The notes below the pieces were generated by a model. The model did no database searches. It saw only the letters and a list, made by a program, of their open reading frames with translations, and was not told the origin of the DNA. Position numbers and translations under genes: made by a program. From assembly GCA_038025085.1 (NCBI GenBank), contig CM076141.1, positions 23,436,501 to 23,500,500 of the forward strand: DNA of 64,000 nt. The letters run 5' to 3'. Shown here piece by piece: positions 25,673 to 39,100 of the stretch (position 1 is its first letter; each line of letters opens with the position of its first letter). This stretch comes from Tetragonia tetragonoides. Its lineage: Eukaryota; Streptophyta; Magnoliopsida; Caryophyllales; Aizoaceae.

Positions 25673-28600
25673 TTGAGTTCTTTTGTGTTGTATATTAAGA
25701 GAAAATAAACAAATACTTTGTTTGCATTCATTTGAGTGTGAAATAACACCAGGGTTGTTTAGAAGTACAAACAAGCTTCAACTCAAGCTTTTGAATGCAT
25801 TTACGCGTTTTAAAAGGTCATACGAATAGGGTGAAATAGATTTGATTTCTTTTGTGTTGTATATTAAGAGAAAGCACCCAAATGTTTTGTTTGCATTCTT
25901 TTGAGTATGAAACTACACCAAGAATGTGTTAAATTACAAACAAGCTTCAACTCAAGGTTTTGAATGCATTTACGCGTTTTAAAAGCTCATGCGAGTAGGG
26001 TGAAAGAGATTTGAGTTCTTTTGTGTTGTATATTAAGAGAAAGCATCCAAATACTTTGTTTGCATTCATTTGAGTATGAAACTACACCTAGGATGTTTAC
26101 AAGTACAAACAAGCTTCAACTCAAGCTGTTGAATGAATTTAGGCGTTTTAAAAGCTGATACGAGTAGGGTGAAAGAGATTTGAGTTCTTTTGTGTTGTAT
26201 ATTAAGTGAAAGCATCCAAATACTTTGTTTGCATTCATTTGAGTGTGAAACTACACCTAGGATGTTTACAGTTACAAACAAGCTTCAACTCAAGCTTTTG
26301 AATGCATTTACGCGTTTTAAAAGCTCATACGAGTAGGGTGAAAGAGATTTGAGCTCTTTTGTGTTGTATATTAAGAGAAAGCATCCAAATACTTTGTTTC
26401 CATTCATTTAAGTGTGAAACTACACCTAGGATGTTTACAAGTACAAACAAGCTTCAACTCAAGCTTTTGAATGCATTTACGCGTTTCAAAAGCTCATACG
26501 AGTAGGAAGAAAGAGATTTGAGTTCTTTTGTGTTGTATATTAAGAAAAAGCATCCAAATACTTTGTTTTCATTCATTTAAGTGTGAAACTACACCTAGGA
26601 TGTTTACAAGTACAAACAAGCTTCAACTCAAGCTGTTGAATGAATTTAGGCGTTTTAAAAGCTCATACGAGTAGGGTGAAAAAGATTTGAGTTCTTTTGT
26701 GTTGTATATTAAGAGAAAGCATCCAAATACTTTGTTTGCATTCATTTGAGTGTGAAACTATACCTAGGATGTTTACAGTTACAAACAAGCTTCAACTCAA
26801 GCTTTTGAATGCATTTACGCGTTTTAAAAGCTCATACGAGTAGGGTGAAAGAGAAAGCATCCAAATACTTTGTTTGCATTTATTTGAATGTGTGAAACTA
26901 CACCTAGGATGTTTACAATTACAAACAAGCTTCAAGTCAAGCTGTTGAATGAATTTACGCGTTTTAACAGCCCTTACGACTAGTGTGATAGAAGTTGAGT
27001 TCTGTTCTGTTGTGTTGTATATTAAAAGCTCATGCGAGTAGGGTGAAAGAGATTTGAGTTCTTTTGTGTTGTATATTAAGAGAAAGTATCCAAATACTTT
27101 GTTTGCATTCATTTGAGTATGAAACTACACCTAGGATGTTTACAAGTACAAACAAGCTTCAACTCAAGCTGTTGAATGAATTTAGGCGTTTTAAAAGCTG
27201 ATACGAGTAGGGTGAAAGAGATTTGAGTTCTTTTGTGTTGTATATTAAGAGAAAGCATCCAAATACTTTGTTTGCATTCATTTGAGTGTGAAACTACACC
27301 TAGGATGTTTACAGTTACAAACAAGCTTCAACTCAAGCTTTTGAATGCATTTACGCGTTTTAAAAGCTCATACGAGTAGGGTGAAAGAGATTTGAGCTCT
27401 TTTGTGTTGTATATTAAGAGAAAGCATCCAAATACTTTGTTTGCATTCATTTGAGTGTGAAACTACACCTAGGATGTTTACAGTTACAAACAAGCTTCAA
27501 CTCAAGCTTTTGAATGCATTTACGCGTTTTAAAAGCTCATACGAGTAGGGTGAAAGAGATTTGAGCTCTTTTGTGTTGTATATTAAGAGAAAGCATCCAA
27601 ATACTTTGTTTCCATTCATTTAAGTGTGAAACTACACCTAGGATGTTTACAAGTACAAACAAGCTTCAACTCAAGCTTTTGAATGCATTTACGCGTTTTA
27701 AAAGCTCATACGAGTAGGAAGAAAGAGATTTGAGTTCTTTTGTGTTGTATATTAAGAAAAAGCATCCAAATACTTTGTTTTTATTCATTTAAGTGTGAAA
27801 CCACACCTAGGATGTTTACAAGTACAAACAAGCTTCAACTGAAGCTTTTGAATGTATTTACGCGTTTTAAAAGCTCATACGATTAGGGTGAAAGAGATTT
27901 GAGTTCTTTTGTGTTGTATATTAAGAGAAAGCATACAAAATACTTTTTTTTCATTCATTTGAGTGTGAAACTATACCTAGGATGTTTACAGTTACAAACA
28001 AGCTTCACCTCAAGCTTTTGAATGCATTTACGCGTTTCAAAAGCTCATACGAGTAGGGTGAAAGAGATATGATTTCTTTTGTGTTGTATATTAGGAGAAA
28101 GCATCCAAATACTTTGTTTGCATTCATTTGAGTGTGAAACTACACCGAGCATGTTTAGAGTTACAAACAATCTTCAACTCAAACATTTGAATGCATTTAC
28201 GCGTTTTAAAAGCTCATGCGAGTAGGGTGAAAGAGATTTGAGTTCTTTTGTGTTGTATATTAAGAGAAAGCATCCAAATACTTTGTTTGCATTCATTTGA
28301 GTATGAAACTACACCTAGGATGTTTACAAGTACAAACAAGCTTCAACTCAAGCTGTTGAATGAATTTAGGCGTTTTAAAAGCTGATACGAGTAGGGTGAA
28401 AGAGATTTGAGTTCTTTTGTGTTGTATATTAAGTGAAAGCATCCAAATACTTTGTTATCATTCATTTGAGTGTGAAACTACACCTAGGATGTTTACAGTT
28501 ACAAACAAGCTTCAACTCAAGCTTTTGAATGCATTTACGCGTTTTAAAAGCTCATACGAGTAGGGTGAAAGAGATTTGAGCTCTTTTGTGTTGTATATTA

Positions 28601-29081
28601 AGAGAAAGCATCCAAATACTTTGTTTCCATTCATTTAAGTGTGAAACTACACCTAGGATGTTTACAAGTACAAACAAGCTTCAACTCAAGCTTTTGAATG
28701 CATTTACGCGTTTCAAAAGCTCATACGAGTAGGAAGAAAGAGATTTGAGTTCTTTTGTGTTGTATATTAAGAAAAAGCATCCAAATACTTTGTTTTCATT
28801 CATTTAAGTGTGAAACTACACCTAGGATGTTTACAAGTACAAACAAGCTTCAACTCAAGCTGTTGAATGAATTTAGGCGTTTTAAAAGCTCATACGAGTA
28901 GGGTGAAAAAGATTTGAGTTCTTTTGTGTTGTATAGTAAGAGAAAGCATCCAAATACTTTGTTTGCATTCATTTGAGTGTGAAACTACACCTAGGAAGTT
29001 TACAAGTACAAACAAGCTTCAACTCAAGCTTTTGAATGTATTTACGCGTTTTAACAGCTCTTACGACTAGGGTGATAGAAA
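25673..29081. repeat. Rearranged satellite segment between regular HOR blocks
   Basis: The A-to-A distance here is 3,409 bp, not a multiple of the monomer. It contains a monomer with a 31-bp deletion (junction near 26,850), a foreign-looking monomer (about 26,854-27,000), a 59-bp partial monomer (about 26,995-27,054), rare monomers with TTTTTTTTCATTC and ATTAGGAGAAAGC (27,930-28,200), and then a return to alpha-type order. The rest is ordinary satellite. Confidence 0.85.
26854..27030. repeat. Outlier monomer matching one at 60.6 kb
   Basis: This monomer has GCATTTATTTGAATGTGTG, TTTACAATTACAAAC, CTTCAAGTCAAGCTG, AACAGCCCTTACGACTAG and GATAGAAGTTGAG. The same combination of rare variants occurs at about 60,610-60,740 in the diverged right flank. 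It is flanked by deletion junctions on both sides, as expected for a piece transferred into the core array or a relic left there. Confidence 0.8.
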
Positions 29082-32000
29082 TTGAGTTCTTTTGTGTTGT
29101 ATATTAAGAGAAAATAAACAAATACTTTGTTTGCATTCATTTGAGTGTAAAATAACACCAGGGTTGTTTAGAAGTACAAACAAGCTTCAACTCAAGCTTT
29201 TGAATGCATTTACGCGTTTTAAAAGGTCATACGAGTAGGGTGAAATAGATTTGATTTCTTTTGTGTTGTATATTAAGAGAAAGCACCCAAATATTTTGTT
29301 TGCATTCTTTTGAGTATGAAACTACACCAAGAATGTGTTAAATTACAAACAAGCTTCAACTCAAGCTTTTGAATGCATTTACGCGTTTTAAAAGCTCATG
29401 CGAGTAGGGTGAAAGAGATTTGAGTTCTTTTGTGCTGTATATTAAGAGAAAGCATCCAAATACTTTGTTTGCATTCATTTGAGTATGAAACTACACCTAG
29501 GATGTTTACAAGTACAAACAAGCTTCAACTCAAGCTGTTGAATGAATTTAGGCGTTTTAAAAGCTGATACGAGTAGGGTGAAAGAGATTTGAGTTCTTTT
29601 GTGTTGTATATTAAGTGAAAGCATCCAAATACTTTGTTTGCATTCATTTGAGTGTGAAACTACACCTAGGATGTTTACAGTTACAAACAAGCTTCAACTC
29701 AAGCTTTTGAATGCATTTACGCGTTTTAAAAGCTCATACGAGTAGGGTGAAAGAGATTTGAGCTCTTTTGTGTTGTATATTAAGAGAAAGCATCCAAATA
29801 CTTTGTGTCCATTCATTTAAGTGTGAAACTACACCTAGGATGTTTACAAGTACAAACAAGCTTCAACTCAAGCTTTTGAATGCATTTACGCGTTTCAAAA
29901 GCTCATACGAGTAGGAAGAAAGAGATTTGAGTTCTTTTGTGTTGTATATTAAGAAAAAGCATCCAAATACTTTGTTTTCATTCATTTAAGTGTGAAACTA
30001 CACCTAGGATGTTTACAAGTACAAACAAGCTTCAACTCAAGCTGTTGAATGAATTTAGGCGTTTTAAAAGCTCATACGAGTAGGGTGAAAAAGATTTGAG
30101 TTCTTTTGTGTTGTATATTAAGAGAAAGCATCCAAATACTTTGTTTGCATTCATTTGAGTGTGAAACTACACCTAGGATGTTTACAGTTACAAACAAGCT
30201 TCAACTCAAGCTTTTGAATGCATTTACGCGTTTTAAAAGCTCATACGAGTAGGGTGAAAGAGATTTGAGCTCTTTTGTGTTGTATATTATGAGAAAGCAT
30301 CCAAATACTTTGTTTCCATTCATTTAAGTGTGACACTACACCTAGGATGTTTACAAGTACAAACAAGCTTCAACTCAAGCTTTTGAATGCATTTACGCAT
30401 TTTAAAAGCTCATACGAGTAGGGTAAAAGAGATTTGAGTTCTTTTGTGTTGTATAGTAAGAGAAAGCATCCAAATACTTTGTTTGCATTCATTTGAGTGT
30501 GAAACTACACCTAGGAAGTTTACAAGTACAAACAAGCTTCAACTCAAGCTTTTGAATGTATTTACGCGTTTTAACAGCTCTTACGACTAGGGTGATAGAA
30601 ATTGAGTTCTTTTGTGTTGTTTATTAAGAGAAAATAAACAAATACTTTGTTTGCATTCAATTGAGTGTGAAATAACACCAGGGTTGTTTAGAAGTACAAA
30701 CAAGCTTCAACTCAAGCTTTTGAATGCATTTACGCGTTTTAAAAGATCATACGAGTAGGGTGAAATAGATTTGATTTCTTTTGTGTAGCATATTAAGAGA
30801 AAGCAGCCAAATGTTTTGTTTGCATTCTTTTGAGTATGAAACTACACCAAGAATGTGTTAAATTACAAACAAGCTTCAACTCAAGCTTTTGAATGCATAT
30901 ACGCGTTTTAAAAGCTCATGCGAGTAGGGTGAAAGAGATTTGAGTTCTTTTGTGTTGTATATTAAGAGAAAGCATCCAAATACTTTGTTTGCATTCATTT
31001 GAGTATGAAACTACACCTAGGATGTTTACAAGTACAAACAAGCTTCAACTCAAGCTGTTGAATGAATTTAGGCGTTTTAAAAGCTCATACGAGTAGGGTG
31101 AAAAAGATTTGAGTTCTTTTGTGTTGTATATTAAGAGAAAGCATCCAAATACTTTGTTTGCATTCATTTGAGTGTGAAACTACACCTAGGATGTTTACAG
31201 TTACAAACAAGCTTCAACTCAAGCTTTTGAATGCATTTACGCGTTTTAAAAGCTCATACGAGTAGGGTGAAAGAGATTTGAGCTCTTTTGTGTTGTATAT
31301 TATGAGAAAGCATCCAAATACTTTGTTTCCATTCATTTAAGTGTGACACTACACCTAGGATGTTTACAAGTACAAACAAGCTTCAACTCAAGCTTTTGAA
31401 TGCATTTACGCATTTTAAAAGCTCATACGAGTAGGGTGAAAGAGATTTGAGCTCTTTTGTGTTGTATATTAAGAGAAAGCATCCAAATACTTTGTTTCCT
31501 TTCATTTAAGTGTGAAACTACACCTAGGATGTTTACAAGTACAAACAAGCTTCAACTCAAGCTTTTGAATGCATTTACGCATTTTAAAAGCTCATACGAG
31601 TAGGGTGAAAGAGATTTGAGTTCTTTTGTGTTGTATATTAAGAAAAAGCATCCAAATACTTTGTTTCCATTCATTTAAGTGTGAAACTACACCTAGGATG
31701 TTTACAAGTACAAACAAGCTTCAACTCAAGCTTTTGAATGTATTTACGCGTTTTAAAAGCTCATACGAGTAGGGTGAAAGAGATTTGAGTTCTTTTGTGT
31801 TGTATAGTAAGGGAAAGCATCCAAATACTTTGTTTGCATTCATTTGAGTGTGAAACTACACCTAGGAAGTTTACAAGTACAAACAAGCTTCAACTCAAGC
31901 TTTTGAATGTATTTACGCGTTTTAACAGCTCTTACGACTAGGGTGATAGAAATTGAGTTCTTTTGTGTTGTATATTAAGAGAAAATAAACAAATACTTTG

Positions 32001-35000
32001 TTTGCATTCATTTGAGTGTGAAATAACACCAGGGTTGTTTAGAAGTACAAACAAGCTTCAACTCAAGCTTTTGAATGCATTTACGCGTTTTAAAAGGTCA
32101 TACGAGTAGGGTGAAATAGATTTGATTTCTTTTGTGTTGTATATTAAGAGAAAGCACCCAAATGTTTTGTTTGCATTCTTTTGAGTATGAAACTACACCA
32201 AGAATGTGTTAAATTACAAACAAGCTTCAACTCAAGCTTTTGAATGCATTTACGCGTTTTAAAAGCTCATGCGAGTAGGGTGAAAGAGATTTGAGTTCTT
32301 TTGTGTTGTATATTAAGAGAAAGCATCCAAATACTTTGTTTGCATTCATTTGAGTATGAAACTACACCTAGGATGTTTACAAGTACAAACAAGCTTCAAC
32401 TCAAGCTGTTGAATGAATTTAGGCGTTTTAAAAGCTGATACGAGTAGGGTGAAAGAGATTTGAGTTCTTTTGTGTTGTATATTAAGTGAAAGCATCCAAA
32501 TACTTTGTTATCATTCATTTGAGTGTGAAACTACACCTAGGATGTTTACAGTTACAAACAAGCTTCAACTCAAGCTTTTGAATGCATTTACGCGTTTTAA
32601 AAGCTCATACGAGTAGGGTGAAAGAGATTTGAGCTCTTTTGTGTTGTATATTAAGAGAAAGCATCCAAATACTTTGTTTCCATTCATTTAAGTGTGAAAC
32701 TACACCTAGGATGTTTACAAGTACAAACAAGCTTCAACTCAAGCTTTTGAATGCATTTACGCGTTTCAAAAGCTCATACGAGTAGGAAGAAAGAGATTTG
32801 AGTTCTTTTGTGTTGTATATTAAGAAAAAGCATCCAAATACTTTGTTTTCATTCATATAAGTGTGAAACTACACCTAGGATGTTTACAAGTACAAACAAG
32901 CTTCAACTCAAGCTGTTGAATGAATTTAGGCGTTTTAAAAGCTCATACGAGTAGGGTGAAAAGGATTTGAGTTCTTTTGTGTTGTATAGTAAGAGAAAGC
33001 ATCCAAATACTTTGTTTGCATTCATTTGAGTGTGAAACTACACCTAGGAAGTTTACAAGTACAAATAAGCTTCAACTCAAGCTTTTGAATGTATTTACGC
33101 GTTTTAACAGCTCTTACGACTAGGGTGATAGAAATTGAGTTCTTTTGTGTTGTATATTAAGAGAAAATAAACAAATACTTTGTTTGCATTCATTTGAGTG
33201 TGAAATAACACCAGGGTTGTTTAGAAGTACAAACAAGCTTCAACTCAAGCTTTTGAATGCATTTACGCGTTTTAAAAGGTCATACGAGTAGGGTGAAATA
33301 GATTTGATTTCTTTTGTGTTGTATATTAAGAGAAAGCACCCAAATGTTTTGTTTGCATTCTTTTGAGTATGAAACTACACCAAGAATGTGTTAAATTACA
33401 AACAAGCTTCAACTCAAGCTTTTGAATGCATTTACGCGTTTTAAAAGCTCATGCGAGTAGGGTGAAAGAGATTTGAGTTCTTTTGTGTTGTATATTAAGA
33501 GAAAGCATCCAAATACTTTGTTTGCATTCATTTGAGTATGAAACTACACCTAGGATGTTTACAAGTACAAACAAGCTTCAACTCAAGCTGTTGAATGAAT
33601 TTAGGCGTTTTAAAAGCTGATACGAGTAGGGTGAAAGAGATTTGAGTTCTTTTGTGTTGTATATTAAGTGAAAGCATCCAAATACTTTGTTATCATTCAT
33701 TTGAGTGTGAAACTACACCTAGGATGTTTACAGTTACAAACAAGCTTCAACTCAAGCTTTTGAATGCATTTACGCGTTTTAAAAGCTCATACGAGTAGGG
33801 TGAAATAGATTTGAGCTCTTTTGTGTTGTATATTAAGAGAAAGCATCCAAATACTTTGTTTCCATTCATTTAAGTGTGAAACTACACCTAGGATGTTTAC
33901 AAGTACAAACAAGCTTCAACTCAAGCTTTTGAATGCATTTACGCGTTTCAAAAGCTCATACGAGTAGGAAGAAAGAGATTTGAGTTCTTTTGTGTTGTAT
34001 ATTAAGAAAAAGCATCCAAATACTTTGTTTTCATTCATTTAAGTGTGAAACTACACCTAGGATGTTTACAAGTACAAACAAGCTTCAACTCAAGCTGTTG
34101 AATGAATTTAGGCGTTTTAAAAGCTCATACGAGTAGGGTGAAAAAGATTTGAGTTCTTTTGTGTTGTATAGTAAGAGAAAGCATCCAAATACTTTGTTTG
34201 CATTCATTTGAGTGTGAAACTACACCTAGGAAGTTTACAAGTACAAACAAGCTTCAACTCAAGCTTTTGAATGTATTTACGCGTTTTAACAGCTCTTACG
34301 ACTAGGGTGATAGAAATTGAGTTCTTTTGTGTTGTATATTAAGAGAAAATAAACAAATACTTTGTTTGCATTCATTTGAGTGTAAAATAACACCAGGGTT
34401 GTTTAGAAGTACAAACAAGCTTCAACTCAAGCTTTTGAATGCATTTACGCGTTTTAAAAGGTCATACGAGTAGGGTGAAATAGATTTGATTTCTTTTGTG
34501 TTGTATATTAAGAGAAAGCACCCAAATATTTTGTTTGCATTCTTTTGAGTATGAAACTACACCAAGAATGTGTTAAATTACAAACAAGCTTCAACTCAAG
34601 CTTTTGAATGCATTTACGCGTTTTAAAAGCTCATGCGAGTAGGGTGAAAGAGATTTGAGTTCTTTTGTGTTGTATATTAAGAGAAAGCATCCAAATACTT
34701 TGTTTGCATTCATTTGAGTATGAAACTACACCTAGGATGTTTACAAGTACAAACAAGCTTCAACTCAAGCTGTTGAATGAATTTAGGCGTTTTAAAAGCT
34801 GATACGAGTAGGGTGAAAGAGATTTGAGTTCTTTTGTGTTGTATATTAAGTGAAAGCATCCAAATACTTTGTTTGCATTCATTTGAGTGTGAAACTACAC
34901 CTAGGATGTTTACAGTTACAAACAAGCTTCAACTCAAGCTTTTGAATGCATTTACGCGTTTTAAAAGCTCATACGAGTAGGGTGAAAGAGATTTGAGCTC

Positions 35001-36174
35001 TTTTGTGTTGTATATTAAGAGAAAGCATCCAAATACTTTGTTTCCATTCATTTAAGTGTGAAACTACACCTAGGATGTTTACAAGTACAAACAAGCTTCA
35101 ACTCAAGCTTTTGAATGCATTTACGCGTTTCAAAAGCTCATACGAGTAGGAAGAAAGAGATTTGAGTTCTTTTGTGTTGTATATTAAGAAAAAGCATCCA
35201 AATACTTTGTTTTCATTCATTTAAGTGTGAAACTACACCTAGGATGTTTACAAGTATAAACAAGCTTCAACTCAAGCTGTTGAATGAATTTAGGCGTTTT
35301 AAAAGCTCATACGAGTAGGGTGAAAAAGATTTGAGTGCTTTTGTGTTGTATATTAAGAGAAAGCATCCAAATACTTTGTTTGCATTCATTTGAGTGTGAA
35401 ACTACACCTAGGATGTTTACAGTTACAAACAAGCTTCAACTCAAGCTTTTGAATGCATTTACGCGTTTTAAAAGCTCATACGAGTAGGGTGAAAGAGATT
35501 TGAGCTCTTTTGTGTTGTATATTATGAGAAAGCATCCAAATACTTTGTTTCCATTCATTTAAGTGTGACACTACACCTAGGATGTTTACAAGTACAAACA
35601 AGCTTCAACTCAAGCTTTTGAATGCATTTACGCGTTTTAAAAGCTCATACGAGTAGGGTGAAAGAGATTTGAGCTCTTTTGTGTTGTATATTAAGAGAAA
35701 GCATCCAAATACTTTGTTTCCATTCATTTAAGTGTGAAACTACACCTAGGATGTTTACAAGTACAAACAAGCTTCAACTCAAGCTTTTGAATGCATTTAC
35801 GCGTTTTAAAAGCTCATACGAGTAGGATGAAAGAGATTTGAGTTCTTTTGTGTTGTATATTAAGAAAAAGCATCCAAATACTTTGTTTCCATTCATTTAA
35901 GTGTGAAACTAAACCTAGGATGTTTACAAGTACAAACAAGCTTCAACTCAAGCTTTTGAATGTATTTACGCGTTTTAAAAGCTCATACGAGTAGGGTGAA
36001 AGAGATTTGAGTTCTTTTGTGTTGTATAGTAAGAGAAAGCATCCAAATACTTTGTTTGCATTCATTTGAGTGTGAAACTACACCTAGGAAGTTTACAAGT
36101 ACAAACAAGCTTCAACTCAAGCTTTTGAATGTATTTACGCGTTTTAACAGCTCTTACGACTAGGGTGATAGAAA
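29082..36174. repeat. HOR block with units of 9, 8, 7, 7 and 11 monomers
   Basis: A monomers start at 29,082, 30,602, 31,953, 33,135 and 34,317, and the next is at 36,175. The spacings are 1,520, 1,351, 1,182, 1,182 and 1,858 bp. The two 7-mers at 31,953 and 33,135 are alpha type and carry TTTGTTATCATTC, a variant also seen at 25,044 and 28,454. The 9-, 8- and 11-mers mix alpha, beta and left-block monomers. Confidence 0.85.
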
Positions 36175-39100
36175 TTGAGTTCTTTTGTGTTGTATATTAA
36201 GAGAAAATAAACAAATACTTTGTTTGCATTCATTTGAGTGTGAAATAACACCAGGGTTGTTTAGAAGTACAAACAAGCTTCAACTCAAGCTTTTGAATGC
36301 CTTTACGCGTTTTAAAAGGTCATACGAGTAGGGCGAAATAGATTTGATTTCTTTTGTGTTGTATATTAAGAGAAAGCACCCAAATGTTTTGTTTGCATTC
36401 TCTTGAGTATGAAACTACACCAAGAATGTGTTAAATTACAAACAAGCTTCAACTCAAGATTTTGAATGCATTTACGCGTTTTAAAAGCTCATGCGAGTAG
36501 GGTGAAAGAGATTTGAGTTCTTTTGTGTTGTATATTAAGAGAAAGCATCCAAATACTTTGTTTGCATTCATTTGAGTATGAAACTACACCTAGGATGTTT
36601 ACAAGTACAAACAAGCTTCAACTCAAGCTGTTGAATGAATTTAGGCGTTTTAAAAGCTGATACGAGTAGGGTGAAAGAGATTTGAGTTCTTTTGTGTTGT
36701 ATATTAAGAGAAAGCATCCAAATACTTTCTTTGCATTCATTTGAGTGTGAAACTACACCTAGGATGTTTACAGTTACGAACAAGCTTCCACTCAAGCTTT
36801 TGAATGAATTTACGCGTTTGAACAGCTCTTACGACTAGAGTGATAGAAATTGAGTTCTTTTGTGTTGTATATTAAGAGAAAGTATCCAAATACTTTGTTT
36901 GCATTCATTTGAATGTGAAACTACACCTAGGATGTTTACAGTTACAAACAAGCTTTAACTCAAGCTTTTGAATGCATTTACGCGTTTTAAAAGCTCATTC
37001 GAGTAGGGTGAAAGAGATTTGATTTCTTTTGTGTTGTATATTGAGACAAAGCACCCAAATGTTTTGTTTGCATTCTTTTGAGTATGAAACTACACCAAGA
37101 ACGTGTTAAATTACAAACAAGCTTCAACTCAAGCTTTTGAATGCATTTACGCGTTTTAAAAGCTCATACGAGTAGGGTGAAAGAGATTTGATTTCTTTTG
37201 TGTTGTATATTAAGAGAAAGCACCCAAATGTTTTGTTTGCATTCATTTGAGTGTGAAACTATACCTAGGATGTTTACAGTTACAAATAAGCTTCAACTCA
37301 AGCTTTTGAATGCATTTACGCGTTTTAAAAGCTCATACGAGTAGGGTGAAAGAGATTTGAGTTCTTTTGTGTTGTATACTAAGAGAAAGCATCCAAATAC
37401 TTTGTTTGCATTCATTTGAGTGTGAAACTACACCTAGGATGTGTACAGTTACAAACAAGCTTCAACTCAAGCTGTTGAATGTATTTACTCGTTTTAACAG
37501 CTCTTACAACTAGGGTGATGGAAATTGAGTTCTTTTGTGTTGTATATTAAGGGAAAGCATCCAAATACTCTGTTTGCATTCATTTGAGTGTGAAACTACA
37601 CCTAAGATGTTTACAGTTACAAACAAGCTTCAACTCAAGCTTTTGAATGCATTTACGCGTTTTAAAAGCTCATACGAGTAGGGTGAAAGAGATTTGATTT
37701 TTTTTGTGTTGTATATCAAGAGAAAGCACCCAAATGTTTTGTTTGCATTCTTTTGAGTATGAAACTACACCAAGAATGTGTTAAATTACAAGCAAGCTTA
37801 AACTCAAGCTTTTGAATGCATTTACGTGTTTTAAAAGCTCATACGAGTAGGGTGAAAGAGATTTGAGTTCTTATGTGTTGTATATTAAGAGAAAGCATCC
37901 AAATACTTTGTTTGCATTCATTTGAGTGTGAAACTACACCTAGGATGTTTACAGTTACAAAAGCTCATACGAGTAAGGTGAAAGAGATTTGATTTCTTTT
38001 GTGTTGTATATCAAGAGAAAGCACCCAAATGTTTTGTTTGCATTCATTTGAGTGTGAAATTATACCTAGGATGTTTACAGTTACGAATAAGCTTCAACTC
38101 AAGCTTTTGAATGCATTTACGCGTTTTAAAAGCTCATACGAGTAGGGTGAATGAGATTTGAGTTCTTTTGTGTTGTATACTAAGAGAAAGCATCCAAATA
38201 CTTTGTTTGCATTCATTTGAGTGTGAAACTACACCTAGGATGTTTACAGTTACAAACAAGCTTCAACTCAAGCTGTTGAATGTATTTACTCGTTTTAACA
38301 GCTCTTACGACTAGGGTGATAGAAATTGAGTTCTTTTGTGTTGTTTATTAAGAGAAAATAAACAAATACTTTGTTTGCATTCATTTGAGTGTGAAATAAC
38401 ACCAGGGTTGTTTAGAAGTACAAACAAGCTTCAACTCAAGCTTTTGAATGCATTTACGCGTTTTAAAAGATCATACGAGTAGGGTGAAATAGATTTGATT
38501 TCTTTTGTGTAGTATATTAAGAGAAAGCACCCAAATGTTTTGTTTGCATTCTTTTGAGTATGAAAATACACCAAGAATGTGTTAAATTACAAACAAGCTT
38601 CAACTCAAGCTTTTGAATGCATTTACGCGTTTTAAAAGCTCATGCGAGTAGGGTGAAAGAGATTTGAGTTCTTTTGTGTTGTATATTAAGAGAAAGCATC
38701 CAAATACTTTGTTTGCATTCATTTGAGTATGAAACTACACCTAGGATGTTTACAAGTACAAACAAGCTTCAACTCAAGCTTTTGAATGCATTTACGCGTT
38801 TTAAAAGCTCATACGAGTAGGGTGAAAGAGATTTGAGCTCTTTTGTGTTGTATATTAAGAGAAAGCATCCAAATACTTTGTTTCCATTCATTTAAGTGTG
38901 AAACTATACCTAGGATGTTTACAAGTACAAACAAGCTTCAACTCAAGCTTTTGAATGCATTTACGCGTTTTAAAAGCTCATACGAGTAGGGTGAAAGAGA
39001 TTTGAGTTCTTTTGTGTTGTATATTAAGAAAAAGCATCCAAATACTTTGTTTCCATTCATTTAAGTGTGAAACTAAACCTAGGATGTTTACAAGTACAAA

